Part shown: piece by piece, positions 11,732-23,957 of the stretch
How positions within the stretch are numbered: position 1 is the first letter of the stretch
Layout of the letters: every line of letters begins with the position of its first letter
Assembly (NCBI GenBank): GCA_021209875.1
Contig: JAGYVD010000001.1
Coordinates: 6,014,001 to 6,078,000, forward strand
Reading direction: 5' to 3'
Source: Rosellinia necatrix
Taxonomy: Eukaryota > Ascomycota > Sordariomycetes > Xylariales > Xylariaceae
Length of the DNA stretch: 64,000 bases
Translations under genes and position numbers: made by a program
The notes under the pieces: generated by a model
The model's input: the letters and a program-made list of their open reading frames with translations, nothing else
Databases searched by the model: none
What the model was told of the DNA's origin: nothing

Positions 11732-13794
11732 AATGGAGTTGGGGGCGGGGGGGGAGGGGGGGAGGGGTTTGAAGGAGGGACCGGATAGATAGCTGCCGTC
11801 TTTTTTCCCCCTTGCTTGACTCGGGCGAAAGCCAGCTGTTGAACGCGAAGAAATAGATACTAGGGCATATATATATATAGGCAACGTCGCTTTATTAGAG
11901 CAACGTCGGAAAACAGCGTTAAAGTTTGATCCTCATGTTTGGTCCCTTTCTACCCCCTCGAACGCTACTATGTGCAGTGTACCCGGCATTGAATGTGGTT
12001 ACTTTTTTTTTTTTTTTTACTCCCGCTTTCCCAGTTCTTCCAGAGATTATACAGAGAAACAAGCATCCGCTATCAAATATGCTTCAAGTTGTGGCGTTCA
12101 GTCTCCATATTGTTCAGAAGAAATTCGCCTGATTTTTGTCGTCATGATCTGTTCTGTAAATATCTAGATGCAGCTTTGGACCTTCATCTCAGTACACGCC
12201 GAACATGCTATTTATCCACTGTGACTGGGGACAAACCAGTGATTTATGGCGTTCGTATTTTTTAACGATGCGAGCGTAAATACCTTTTGCCTCTTTCGCC
12301 TCCTTTTCGGCTATATAGCATGTTGGGTTCTGCTTGAATATGAGTGTGTCTGCACGGGAGCCATTCGTTGACATGAAGCCGTAGAGTAGCGAAGGTATTG
12401 ACAACTGTGCTCACTCATAATCTTAGGTTTTTTTTTTTTTTTTTTGAATAGGCCATCACTTATTAGCTCGTAATTGGCGTGCCGTGGTTGTGGTCATCTG
12501 TTTCAGCACGGCCAACTATTGGTTTATCTCGAACCTCGTTTCGAGACTGCGAAACACTTCCAGGGCTAGTTAATTGGTGTGCTGGATATACACTACTTTA
12601 TCCTCCCCGCTACCTCGCATTGCCGATATGGCAAATACTCAACGTCAAAACGTTTTATCTCGGTAAAAAAATATTGCTACATCCAAACGAGCCAACGAAG
12701 TCCACAGAATCCTCATGAACAAGGAGGCCGTTCTCAGTGATCTCATTGTAAGCGCAAGTGCGTATCGCCTCCTTAATATAGCGTACCCGAGTATAACGAA
12801 TAAGTTCAGAATAGGGAGTATCATGCTTAGCGACACTATAATTAGACGACTCGGACTCGAAATCCCATTGGAACCCATTTCGACAAAACAAGGTTGATAC
12901 TTAGAAACCCCCTTTTTGAAAAGGCCTTCAGGATCATCGTTTGACATCGAGTTTCCATGACGATAAAAAAACATGCCTTACATAATACATTCCCACTGCC
13001 TCTTTACGCGACATGACAAGCGGCACGGGCAGAAGAGAGAGAGAGCCCGTGACGTTACCGGGAATAGGCCCCTCTTAGGACACGCCGCGCCCAGAGCCAT
13101 GAGGAACCAGCAGCGATGGAGTGAAGAGCACCTTAGAGCGATGTCTTGCATTAAACAGGGGACTATATATATAAGTCTTTGAGCAGAAGAGACGCACAGT
13201 ATTGTACCGTTGTTGATACAATGGCCGCGATACAAGAAGAGCCATAGGGATGGGGTAGAATATGTTAGGATGGCACACCATAACCCGCTCATACTATGGA
13301 TGCAGCCTCTGTGTTTCTAGACCCGTTCCGTTGCTATTTAGCCAGCTATATCATTATCTCGTGAAGGTAGCAGCGTAATATGTAGAGGGGCAAGATACAC
13401 GCATACATCATAATTCGTCGATGTTCCAGAGCCCCTTTGGATCAGAATATGGAGACACAGCTGGGGCCGCATCTCGAAGGGGTTAAATACGGGGTACAGA
13501 AAGCAAACTAAACGGAAGAGACTAAATAAAGGTGTCATGTTGTGTGGTATTGATGCGGTAAAGGGAAACGCCTGCGAGCAATCGTTAGAATCGCGTCATG
13601 TGTAATCCAGAGAGCGCAGCCCTGTTTCCCGAGCCCATATGAATTAATATAGTACATGTGTGGGATTAACGCCGCCGACACGTTCTATAGCCAATGAGGT
13701 CTCCCCCCAACTCTTTCATAGTATATCTTCTATCTTGCACGTTTCCCTGCTTCTCTTTCGTTCTCGTCATCTTCGTAACAATCCGTCCCGTCTC
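11732..13794. other. Intergenic between convergent AT-hook and PDB1 genes
   Basis: 3' flanks of two convergent genes. Long T runs lie at 12003-12019 and 12428-12445. Overlapping minus-strand frames at 12645-12974 contain a short protein-like piece (RYIKEAIRTCAYNEITENG) but no start, splice pattern or family that I can defend. Confidence 0.45.
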
Positions 13795-15053
13795 TTAGAC
13801 GCGCAACAGCTTTGCGGCATAGTCCTCGATGATCTTCTCGCTGGGGAAGCTCAGCTGCTCCAGGCCCTGGGCATAAGGGGTAGGTACTTCAGCACCGGTA
13901 ATACGCTGGGCGGGGGCATCGAGATAATCGAAACCGTACTCCATCGTCGTCGCTAGGATCTCAGCACCCATACCGGCAAAGGGGAAACCGGACTCGACCG
14001 AGATCAGGCGGCCCGTCTTCTTGACCGACTTGATGATGGTCTCGACGTCGAGGGGCTTGATGGATCGGAGGTTGACAACTTCGACCTCGACGCCGTACTT
14101 CTTCTTGAGAGCCTCGGCGGCGACCATGCACTGGCCGACAGTGCGCGACAACGAAACCAGGGTCAGATCCTTACCCTGGCGCTCAATCTTGGCCTTGCCG
14201 AAGGGGATGACGAAGTCGTCCTTCTGGGCGGCCTCGGACATGGGGAAAGAGACACCGTACATCAACTCGTTCTCAAGGAAAACGACGGGGTTGGGGTCGC
14301 GGATAGCAGCCTTCAGCAGGCCCTTGGCATCTTCGGCGGACCAAGGGGAAACGACCTTAAGACCGGGGATGGAGCCGTACCAAGCGCTATAGTCCTGAGA
14401 GTGCTGAGCGGCGACACCGGAAGCAAAGCCGTTGGGGCCACGGAAGGTAATGTTGCAGGGCTGAATGCCGCCGGACATGTACAGGGTCTTGGCGGCGCTG
14501 TTGACGACCTGGTCAATTGCCTGCATGGCAAAGTTGAAGGTCATGAACTCGCACTACAGGATGTGGCGGAAGTGGTTAGTCAATCGTGGGCGAACGCCAA
14601 TTTGCCTTTGCTGTATAATACACATGATGCATGCAGATGCGAAGTTTGTGTGTTGGAGCAGGTATTCGGTCAACTCACGATAGGAGCCAGTCCACTCAAT
14701 GCAGCACCGACAGCCAGACCACAGAAGCCGCTTTCGGTGATGGGTGTGTCGATGACCCTCTTCTCGCCGAACCGATCCAACAAGCCCTTGGTGACCTTGT
14801 AGGCTCCGTTGTACTGGGCCACTTCCTCTCCGAGAATGAAGACCTTCTCGTTCTGCTCCAGCTCCTCGGTCATGGCCTCGTTCAGAGCCTCACGGACGGT
14901 GTACTCCTTGGTCCCCTTGGCGTCGGCGAAGGATCTCCGTTGCGATAAGGCGAGAGCGGCGGGCGAGGAGAACCGAGGGAGCGCTCGCGGGGCGGCTGTT
15001 GCGATACGGGCAGAGGCGGCCAACCTTGCGGCCGGACGAAGATAGCGCGACAT
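13795..15053 (-). CDS. PDB1: Pyruvate dehydrogenase E1 component, beta subunit
   Basis: Mitochondrial E1 beta, partner of E1 alpha in the thiamine-diphosphate-dependent decarboxylation of pyruvate to acetyl-CoA. Exons on the minus strand are 14679-15053 and 13795-14553, giving 377 residues, the expected length. The 124 bp intron (GTGAGT...TAG) joins LAPI to [16 protein letters not shown], the conserved family sequence. The N-terminus ([23 protein letters not shown]) is rich in Arg, Ala and Ser and is a typical mitochondrial targeting peptide. Conserved blocks include [18 protein letters not shown], the [18 protein letters not shown] segment and [20 protein letters not shown] motif is 318 bp upstream and a GGAC repeat lies in the leader. 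Very secure. Confidence 0.96.
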
Positions 15054-15081
15054 CGTGGGCTAGTTGTCGGGGACGGATGGT

Positions 15082-15115
15082 CGGACGGACGGACGGACGG
15101 ACGGCCGGACGGACA
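15082..15115. repeat. (GGAC)n microsatellite in the PDB1 leader
   Basis: About eight GGAC units, slightly interrupted by GGCC, starting about 30 bp upstream of the PDB1 ATG. It probably lies in the 5' untranslated region. Confidence 0.85.
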
Positions 15116-15370
15116 GGCGGACACGAGATGGGATGGGATGGAAGGGGAATAAGGATGGGAACAAAACTCAATTGAGAGGTCGGAAAAAGGGGAGGGCGAA
15201 GAATTGAATGCGGAGTCCGGTCCGTCGACGGGTGACGGGGAGTTGGCGTTGGAGGGCTGATAGGTCGGAGAGGATGGGGAGGGAAGAGGCGGCGGAGGAA
15301 GATGTGAGAGTTATTTTTTGCAAGCAGGTGGTTGATTGATTAGCTGGGATTAGCTCTGTCAGCTTTTTGG

Positions 15371-15380
15371 TAGGTACCTA
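15371..15380. promoter_or_regulatory. TAGGTACCTA palindrome upstream of PDB1
   Basis: A ten-base palindrome, a rearranged form of TACCTAGGTA, 318 bp upstream of the PDB1 start. A second related sequence, TACCTACTACGTAGGTA, lies at about 15930-15946. Confidence 0.4.
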
Positions 15381-17671
15381 CTTCACCGAACCGTTGTCAC
15401 GGCGCTGTCCCAACTTTTTTTTTCTGCTATCCTCGAACTCAAAAAGAGCTTGTTGGGCTTAATCTCGAAAAGCTAAACCTTTTATAGTTTAGTTCCGCCC
15501 AGAGTGTGCCCCAAGGTCCCTTATCAACTTCCCCCGCGAGCGCACCTGGACACTTTATCGTATACATGGGCACTTAATAATGGGGTCAACGGCCCTTCCT
15601 AGATCGGAACCCGATTTATGATTTATATGCGAATCTATATGTATTAGTCTATGGTGGTCCATTGGCGGAATAGACTTACAGACTGCTGTATACTCATTTC
15701 AACCCTCTGTACCAGTGCAAGGCACCTTAGTCAAGTCAATATTAAATGATATCAATCATCCGAATCTACCACCAATATCATCATGAAATTCTTTTTGATG
15801 TGGTATTTGAACTTCTCTGCCGCTTATCTCATGCCGCAGCATAGGGAGCCGCAGCACAGGGAATAGATTCGCCGGCTTACTGAGAGGAGGGCCCGCTTCC
15901 TCCGTTGGGGACGCTCCGATAATGCGGTTACCTACTACGTAGGTACACTAGATACTTATGTATACCCATGTGCTCTCTGTATCGTAAACAGATTTGGTTT
16001 AGCGCACACGCAGGTTTGGTCCGTTGAGCTCAACTTGTCCTCAGTCAGGTGACTACCCGGCAAGAGCAGAATATCTCACGGTTCAAAACTGCTGGACCTT
16101 GATAACGGCGACCGATTCCGTTCTATCTATGTGATATGATTGTATTCCTAGACTACTCTCGCCCTGCCTGACCACAGGGCTGGCACACGTTTTGCGTTTG
16201 CATCGTCCTTTTCCTGCGTATCCCAGCCTCTTGACTAACCGCGACTCTAATCCTTCCGGTCTTCCTCTCCGGATATATTGCACAGATCGCGACCGTATTC
16301 CGAAGACCATGTCTCTCGACCAACGTTGCGTCGTCTCCACCTCTCCTCATATATATCGTCCTCATCGTTTAGCTCTCCGTCTTGATTGCTTGGAGCACTC
16401 CGCCATCTTTTAGACCCGTTGATATTCCACTTTCTATCTTGTTCATACTTTGTATACTGTGAAGAACTCATCCATTTTTTTTTTCCTTTTTTAGGCTTGC
16501 TTCTCTCGATAATCGTAAAGTATCGGGGGTATGCGGATTCAGGGAGCCTCGCAAATACGAGAATAAAGCATACAAACCGGCAAACTCGCAGGCTTCTGGA
16601 GTACCACCGAGAACGTAAGCCGCAAATATGTGTAGTCGAGGCTCTATTGTTGCTAGTTCATCTGCTGTTGACTCCGCCGTTGTTGTTATTGTTGTTGTTG
16701 ATAATAATGGAGGATCCGAACTAGGAGAATGGGCCGATAGTCGTATAAATCGTAGCTGAGGTACATAGGGTCGAAAGTGTTTTCGGCGATAATATGGCAA
16801 TGCAGTAAAAACAGTCGCATGATAATCCCCCCAAATTTGGGCCTAGCTTGATAGTTCAGTAATACTGTCAACAGCAGGCGATTCTAAAAGGATAGTTGCG
16901 CCTTCTTCGGATTCTATGCAGCTGGGGTATCATATATGCAGATCCAGAAAGGTGTATAATTACGGACCGGTGGTGAAAGTGGTGGCTTCGCGCGCAAGGA
17001 CCGTCTGCAAAACCATTTGCCATTATAGAATAATGAAAATAGTTGTTGTGAAAGAGAAGAGTGTAACGCGAAAAATGGAGCGACAGGATCTCGTTTTAAG
17101 AAGGTTGAAGCAAGGTGGCAGGCGACAGCTAGCTAACTACTGGCTGGTGTGCTGAAACTTTGGCACCGACAGATGTGCTCAAACCAGCAAGATCTGAATC
17201 TGAACGATACCAACCGCACTGGCTACCTACCTACGTAGCCATCATGTATTTAGGTTTTTAAGCTTCCATCAACTAAATCCTGAACAACTTACGTCGAATG
17301 GAGAGAATTTTTAAGAGAGCAACTCATTATGATTTGTAGGAGCTTAGAATATTACACTCAAGCTCATCTTGGCTCGAGTTCATGTTTCTAGTCTAGACGA
17401 TGCTACTCATAAACTCTAGTAATATCAATACAACGAGGATCAGCGGCGCACGAGTCCCGCCGCGGCTGGTCAAATCTCCCGTGCCGAATCGGCTCTCCCT
17501 CCGTGCGCCCGCACCGCGCCGCACCGCGATGTGCCTTGTCTCTTGATGATTAGGTATTAAATGGGTATATTGGTGCCGTGGCTATGCCCCACCACGCCAG
17601 CCCAGGAGAATCGTTACATTTGTATGATCTCCTCGTCTTTCGTTCGTTCGTCATTGTCATCACGGCTTTTC

Positions 17672-19053
17672 TCATTGCTCGGGCTTCTTCCCCACCATTA
17701 GGTACATGGGTGTAAAGAGGTGCTTCTCGGCACCGGCGACCAGGCAGTCGGCCGCCTCGCCTAGGCTTTCTGCCGTCTTCTTGGTACCGGCTGGCGCCAC
17801 CTTGACCGTCTCGAGGAGACCGGCAAAGTTGTGCGCAAGGAAACGACCCCACCACGTCATCCGTGCGATGGTAAAAGCATCGAACATGGATTGCATGTAC
17901 TTCCATCGGCCGGCGAGAGGCCAGTACCAGGGGATAGGGTCAGGGCGGTCGGCCAGATCCTCATGGTGAAGCATCTCAAAGCCGGCAATATTCATGGCCT
18001 CGAGCCCCTCCGAGATCTTCACCATGTTGGCGATGCCATCGCCTTGCTCGATACCGAGACGAATCTTGCGGTGTTCCAAATTATCGTTGTCGTAATCATC
18101 CGTCATCAACCACTCGTACACACCGAATATACCGCCGGGCTTCAAGACTCGGAATATTTCGCTGTATACGCCGGCTAGCTTGGGGGCGTGGACGGTGGCC
18201 TCAATGGCGTAGACGGCATCAAAGCTGTTATCGGGGAAGTCCATTTGCTGTAAGAATTACGGGTCAGCGGATCGGTAATGCAATCTCTCGCATTCGGAGG
18301 GCATGACCCACCATGAAGTCTCCCTTGACGAAGGCCAACTGCTTCGACAGACCTTCCTTGTGGGCGTAGTGGGTAGCACGCTGGATCTGGTAGTCGTTGT
18401 TGTTGAGACCGGTGATATGGGCACCAGTGAACTTGGCAATCTCGCGTGCCGGTCCGCCCACACCGCAGCCGACATCCAGCACCTTCATGCCCTCCTTGAT
18501 GCCGATCTGATGGGCGAGGTAGTGTTCGTGGCGAGCAATGGCCTGGTAGAAGCTTTCCCCGATTGAGTAGCGGCAAAAGTGGAAGGACTGGCCCCAGCCA
18601 TATTCGTACAGATCGGTAGCGAGGTTGTAGTATCTGTCGATGATCGTGTTAGCCTACCACGCACACCACGCACACGCCAGCAAAGCATTGATCCTAGGAG
18701 GAAGTGTGGGCACGACATACTGTCTCGTTAATGTAGCGTATTCGGCGTTTCGTGCCTGTCGAAATAGTTTAGCAACGGCACCTGACAAAAGACAAAGTCG
18801 AGGGAGAAGGGTAAAAGGCGGTCAGGGGTTGGTTGGGGTAGCTTACAGCACGGGTTTCTTCTGTCTCGACCTCGGCCGACTTGTTGTCCCAGTGCTTGAA
18901 ATATTCGTCGACGGCAGCCTGCTTCGCGTCCCGGCCCTTGGCGAACATGGCACGCACACCACCGGCGGCCTGGGCCGAGTTCCCATGCATGGCCGCGTTG
19001 AAGGCGGCATCACGGGCTCGGTCCTGCCTCTCGAGGACAGCTTTGCTGGACAT
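17672..19053 (-). CDS. erg6: Sterol 24-C-methyltransferase
   Basis: SAM-dependent methylation of zymosterol or lanosterol at C-24 in ergosterol synthesis, normally at the endoplasmic reticulum or lipid droplets. Exons on the minus strand are 18847-19053, 18721-18755 (only 35 bp), 18312-18633 and 17672-18247, giving 379 residues, the family length. Splice sites are GTAAGC/CAG, GTATGT/CAG and GTGGGT/CAG. The sterol-binding block [12 protein letters not shown] follows the third exon start. The SAM motif is [17 protein letters not shown], and the conserved EATVHAP and [10 protein letters not shown] blocks are present. The C-terminus ends [17 protein letters not shown]. The micro-exon encodes [22 protein letters not shown] motif lies 320 bp upstream. 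This enzyme is normally a membrane-sterol housekeeping gene. Confidence 0.95.
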
Positions 19054-19372
19054 GGTGTTGAAAGGGCGGTGGTGGGTTCGGATAGGGAAATCAAGTCCTG
19101 AAGTTCTGGGTAGCAGCAGATGGGAGCTTTCTGGCAGGTCAAATTGGAACAATTGCGTGACGGAGAGCCGTTGCGAGATGTGTACAAACAAACAGCGTCG
19201 ACAGGGAAAGGTGGTTGTTGTCACGATCAGGAGCGAGACCAGAAAGGGGGATGCAGGCGACTTTTTATGCAATTGACTTTTGGGTTATCGACAATCAAAT
19301 CCAATGCCGCCCAGACTCCCAGCGCCAGCCCCTGTCTGGCATTTCAAACCCGTACTTACCTATCACTAGTTT

Positions 19373-19382
19373 TACCTAGGTA
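19373..19382. promoter_or_regulatory. TACCTAGGTA palindrome upstream of erg6
   Basis: A perfect copy 320 bp upstream of the erg6 start, followed at once by GCTACCCAGGTAGG and GTACCTAGATAG, so the motif is clustered to about 19422. Confidence 0.45.
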
Positions 19383-19906
19383 GCTACCCAGGTAGGTGAG
19401 TATAGGTATGTACCTAGATAGATAACTAGTGGGCTTTCCTGCAGAGCGCAGTTCCACCACAATGGTCGTCGACAACGGGAGCATTAATTGCTAATCATTT
19501 GCGGACTAGCCCAGGCATTCCCTCCAATCATGGGTTGCCGTGCCTGACTGCTTCCCCCATATGTCATCTTGCGAAATAAACCAAGCGAAGAAATCCGAAT
19601 ACGAACCCGATCGATCGCACCGCCACCTGTGGTTCATCGCGCCGTATATTCTGTGGCTAGTGATCAGAGGAGTACGAATTCGCCATTGAATCGTATTCGA
19701 AAATACTGTATACGCATCGTAAACCCCGCGATGCGATATCTCCAACGAATACGACCAAGGAAAAAGAAGGCACACAGGACTGCCGTATTAAAAACAAGCA
19801 TAATTGGTAGGCACGGCAATGGCGAAACCATTTCTTATTTGAGCGACAATGAATTTGGTCATAACGCCGATACAAACATTTGCATCACGAGCCCATGCCA
19901 TTGAAT

Positions 19907-19936
19907 GAAGGCTCGAAGGCTCGAAGGCTCGAAGGC
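19907..19936. repeat. Tandem 8-bp repeat GAAGGCTC
   Basis: Almost four head-to-tail copies of an eight-base unit in otherwise unique intergenic DNA. Confidence 0.85.
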
Positions 19937-21354
19937 AAAGCATCATCGTCTGGCCGACTCTGCCATCCCTGAGCCCAAACTTGCGCAATTCGATGAGACA
20001 GGCGCCCGTCCCTTGGCCCGCCGGTTGGGAGTCAATGTGATAACGGCATCGCGCGTATGGGTATAGATGGACCCGAGAATATCGATGAACAATTGAAATC
20101 ATTGATGCTTGGGCTTTTAGTCGCTCAGCCTCCGAGTAGCTAGGCTAAAGTAAGAACAATCTTATCTGACGGTTCGTCACGGAGATTGCAATTAACTATC
20201 AGACTCCCATGCTCGGGAAGGCCTCTGTACGACTGCGAGAGCTGTGACCAATGCCACATCTCTCTCCGAGTAAGTGACTAACACGCTTTTAGCCCCCGTG
20301 GTTCGGGGGATCTTTCCTTAATTTCATAGCGGGTGACCTGTTTGCAATGTTTTAAGCGTGGGTGTGTACGGAAACTAGGTAAGTTCCCACGGTCCGTCTA
20401 AGGCGCTCACATCGTTGCAATGTGATCACGGTTCAAAGCAAAGAATATAAGATGGTAGGAGAATGGGATTTGACATGCAAATGCGAAGGGATACCAACGC
20501 TTCTCTTCCGGGGCGACGTGTGTGTTGCGAGAGCGTTATTGTCTAGTGTCGTATTTTCGTGAACAACCGAAGAAATCGCCTCAGTTTTCAGCTAAGGCAA
20601 TTTTAACCCGGCTTTGCGGCATCTCAATTCATTTAGCACACCGTTCGTGCAGGTCGTGGTAATTGCTTAATTAGAACCTAGATCATTAACACAGGGTCTT
20701 TAACGTGTGTGACTTGTTGCATTGTCGTGTCTAGGCTGTCAGCGCAGCTCTTCACGGTATTCTGGTAGTCTAAATACCACAGTGACTCGAAGACATGGAG
20801 GTATCACCCCATCTATGAGTCCGGCGACGATGTCCGCCATGCCAACTATATTTAAGCGGTGAAATGCTCATAGATTTCAAGAGAAAACTCCCAGATGTTC
20901 AGAAATTGAGCTGGTCGTACAGTGAAACGTCTATCCTGGCGAGAAACTAGGAGGAATAACCACGAAGGAGGGGCGTCTATGAAGGAAGACCGCTCACCCG
21001 ATAAGAATGTGCAGGTGGTGGTGATACCCCATGACCACAAACCCCCTACTCGTGTAATGTGATGAGTATGGCTGCATGTGACGGCGAACTATCGAAACAA
21101 GACGAATTTTAGGCAGACTCACGGCTTTGATGGCTGAGCTGGATGACGATACTTACTATATATGCTTTGGAAGAAATACAATAAGATAACTAAGAGTTTC
21201 TCCTGCTCTACCTCGGTTGAGGCATATCAGCGCAGGCTATCTTCGCCTAGGAAAGGGAAGCAAATGAAGCTCAAGTGATTGTGCTAGTGCAGTTCACAGG
21301 TGGGGACTGGCATCTAGGATATATAGATGGCAATATGCCGACGCCATGATACTG

Positions 21355-22381
21355 TCACTTACTGCGTAGAATATGAACGGGGGCGTTTAGCTGTTGAGGC
21401 CACATTTGGTGAAAATAGGGATAACTGAGATAGGGTTTAAGCTTCAGCGCTACACTGCGCACTTCTGCCCGAAACACTTCGAGCCTCATTCTCCCCGTGA
21501 TTAGAGCCCATGCCCACACGGCATCAGCGACAACCACATCGATGAAGCTGAACACGAGGCTCCCGCCAAAAACCAGACCATGATACGTCCACGCGTTCCC
21601 CTCATCCAGATCCTTTGCCTGGCACACCATGGCCCACGGCAGCACGTACAAGAGATTGCTCGCGAGGCTCTGGTACAGGTAACCACTCCGGGCGGGTGGC
21701 GAGCGGCGCGGTGGCCAGCTGCGTCGACATGGCGTAGAAGACGTAGCACCAGTCGACCGAGCGCCACATGCAGGCCGCGGCGTCGGCCGACCCGCTAATG
21801 TACGGGGCGAGCGCGCGGGCGCCGAAGAGGGAGAGGAGGACGGCGAGAGATCGGACGGTTCGGCCGGAGATCGCCCGTTGCGGCCATTGAGCGATGGCCA
21901 CCGTTCCCATCATTTTCCTCTTCCCCCCCCCCCGAGTCAAGGCCCCCCACGCACGCGTTTGGACCACAGGAAGTAGTACACCAGGCCAGCGCATGCGGCG
22001 GCAAGAGGCCGCACGCGAGCTGGATGACGGCTTGCATGTTGACCGTCGGGCGGAACGAGCCGACGCGGAAGCGCGAGATGATGAGCAGGTCCAGGACGAT
22101 GTTGACGGCGGACTTCGATCTCCGCGACCCAGAGCTTCGAGAGCGTGCAGAGCCGGGAGCGTGAACGCGGCGACGTCGAAGGCGAGCGAGCCGAAGTACC
22201 GGTCGCGACGCCATCGTGAGCTCACCCCCGACACCGACGACGACGACGACGACACTTGCCTGTGGATATCGACGTCGTGGCCGGGCGAGGAGGCATCGGC
22301 GGCGCTTTTCACTAGCCGCGTCGTCTTTTTGGTAGCATCGTGTAGCTCCACCGTGCCGCGTGCCCCGGTTCGCGAGGGCAT
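21355..22381 (-). pseudogene. Decayed multi-pass membrane transporter, MATE-like
   Basis: Pieces of one recognisable family lie in several minus-strand frames. In transcript order they are: [19 protein letters not shown] (N-terminal region, about 22200), [19 protein letters not shown] (about 22100), [18 protein letters not shown] (about 21800), [21 protein letters not shown] (about 21720), and LPWAMVCQ...[21 protein letters not shown] (about 21510-21645). These match, from memory, a fungal family of MATE-type efflux proteins of about 550-600 residues. Here about half is missing, including most of the segment between the first and second pieces, and frames shift several times. A run of eleven C lies at 21925. 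The relic is GC-rich, so RIP-type decay is not obvious; deletion and frameshift look like the main causes. Confidence 0.6.
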
Positions 22382-23229
22382 GACGGTCCCGGACTACCTT
22401 TGCGGGAAGCCGGTGCGGTAGAAGCGTGCGCGAGGTCGCAATTCCCCCTTCACGGGTCTTTCCGTTCCTCTTGCTGTCGATGCGGGGTTTTGTGCGATGG
22501 GATGATTTCGGGGATCAGCCACAATCGCATGGATTGGCCTCTGCCTGGGTATCTACGAGAGGTAGGTACGGCCTTTTTTTGTATGCACTTCGGGTTAGGT
22601 GACAAGATAAGACATGTGTAGTTCATGTGTCATGCGCCATGGGGATAGTGGCGATTGCGAAAGGGACAGAGAGAAATCGACTTCCCTTACCTATGGGAAT
22701 TTAGCCTATTTATTTGAGTCCTTGTTAGCTATTTATTTAAGAAAGTGTAGCGACTGGGAGTCAGATAACCGATGCTTGTTAATGCATAAGCTATAAGTAA
22801 GTAGATACAACTCCCGACACCGGGATTGGTCCGCGGGAATGTCCTGTTGCAAGTCGGTAGTGTAAGGGGGGTTAAACATAACAGTCCCGTCATTCATGTT
22901 AAGCCACCAGAGCCCAGAGGAAATACAATATAGGGTGTAGCCTTTCATAGCCTATGATCCACAAAGCATTTCGTCTTCAGGAACTGACATGTTGTGTGCC
23001 AGCTATGCTTTGTTAGTTCCCTGCATAGCTTGTGTAAACTTCAAGAGAGTATTTCTTGTTGCGGTGCTCAGGAATCTGGGATATAGCAGGGCAGTCTTGA
23101 CGCTACAGCTAAGTGCTAAAAAACCTTTATTATGTAGTTATTTGTTTTAATATCTACAGTGAATCGACACACTCGGCTAACACTCGGCTTCGCCTAGTCA
23201 TAGCTATTCAAGAATCTGCACTCGATGAG
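22382..23229. other. Intergenic, nothing recognised
   Basis: Spacer between the transporter relic and the 3' end of the GPI-protein gene. It becomes AT-rich toward 23150. Only short frames. Confidence 0.5.
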
Positions 23230-23957
23230 CTAGCAGACGAGTGCATACAGCACGCTAAGCACCACAACGCTGTATAGCTGAGAGAAACTCGCGAGAATTG
23301 TGCTATCATTATTAGATGTCTGCACAGTCTCGGTTGTCTGCATGAATCACGGTATCAGTGGAAACTTCTAACATGTTATACGTAAGTGGTTACAGCGGTA
23401 TGACTCACTGCAGGCGCCTCGCTTGTAGTGGTCGGCGACGCTGCCCCGGTTGCGCTGCTTCCGCCAGGGGTGGTTGTTGGTATTGTAGTAGTGGCAGCAG
23501 GAGAGGTTTCAGATGCTGGTGATTCCGTGTTGGTAGGCTCTGCCGGTGTCGTCGTCTGGGCACCCGCGGGCGTAGTTGAGAGCCCGCAGCCCGCAGCGAC
23601 GCTCGAAAGAGTTCCGCCGTAGTCCTTCCAGATGTCGGTGTTGTCCGGCCCGGCACACTGCAAGCAGCTGTCGTAGCTGGCTAGGAAGGCTTTATCATTG
23701 CATACGTCTTTGCTGGATCTGGATTGGGCAATGGCCTGGCCTATGTGAGGTCAATCGCTGACTAGTACGTAGTCTATGGGCAAGGGATCGCAATTCGAAT
23801 CGGTGGGCTTCTCACCACAGGCTTCGTGACACTTATAGGCCGCCGAGCCGGGTTCTTGGCGCCTGAGGAGCTCGGTGAACTGTAATGGCTCGGTGATGGT
23901 GGTAGTGGCGCCCCGAGCAGCAGCAACCGCTACAAGAATGAAACCGAGACGAACCAT
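23230..23957 (-). CDS. Secreted Cys-containing, Ser/Thr-rich GPI-anchored surface protein
   Basis: Exons on the minus strand are 23816-23957, 23409-23740 and 23230-23337, giving 193 residues. Introns of 75 and 71 bp use GTGAGA/TAG and GTGAGT/CAG; the first join gives CHEACGQAIAQS. Layout: signal peptide (about 1-17), a small domain with a CHEACG...C...YDSCLQCA...W..YGGTL...CGL pattern, then a long Thr/Ser/Pro/Ala-rich stalk (about 105-160) likely to be O-glycosylated, and a C-terminal hydrophobic tail (LYSVVVLSVLYALVC) fitting a GPI signal. This arrangement is frequent in fungal wall proteins of unknown function. The last exon, too short to stand out as an open frame, supplies the anchor signal. 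The role is probably at the wall or surface; no enzyme motif was seen. Confidence 0.8.

Larger units (their letters stand above)
15054..17671. other. Intergenic between PDB1 promoter and erg6 3' end
   Basis: About 2.6 kb. It contains the PDB1 promoter and further TAGGTA-type motifs at about 15930 and 17222-17238. The open frames between 16083 and 17155 lie on both strands, are short, and show no recognisable domain. No tRNA or rRNA was seen. Confidence 0.5.
19054..21354. other. Intergenic upstream of erg6
   Basis: About 2.3 kb. It holds the erg6 promoter and the GAAGGCTC repeat. The remaining open frames are short and unlike protein. No RNA gene was identified. Confidence 0.5.
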
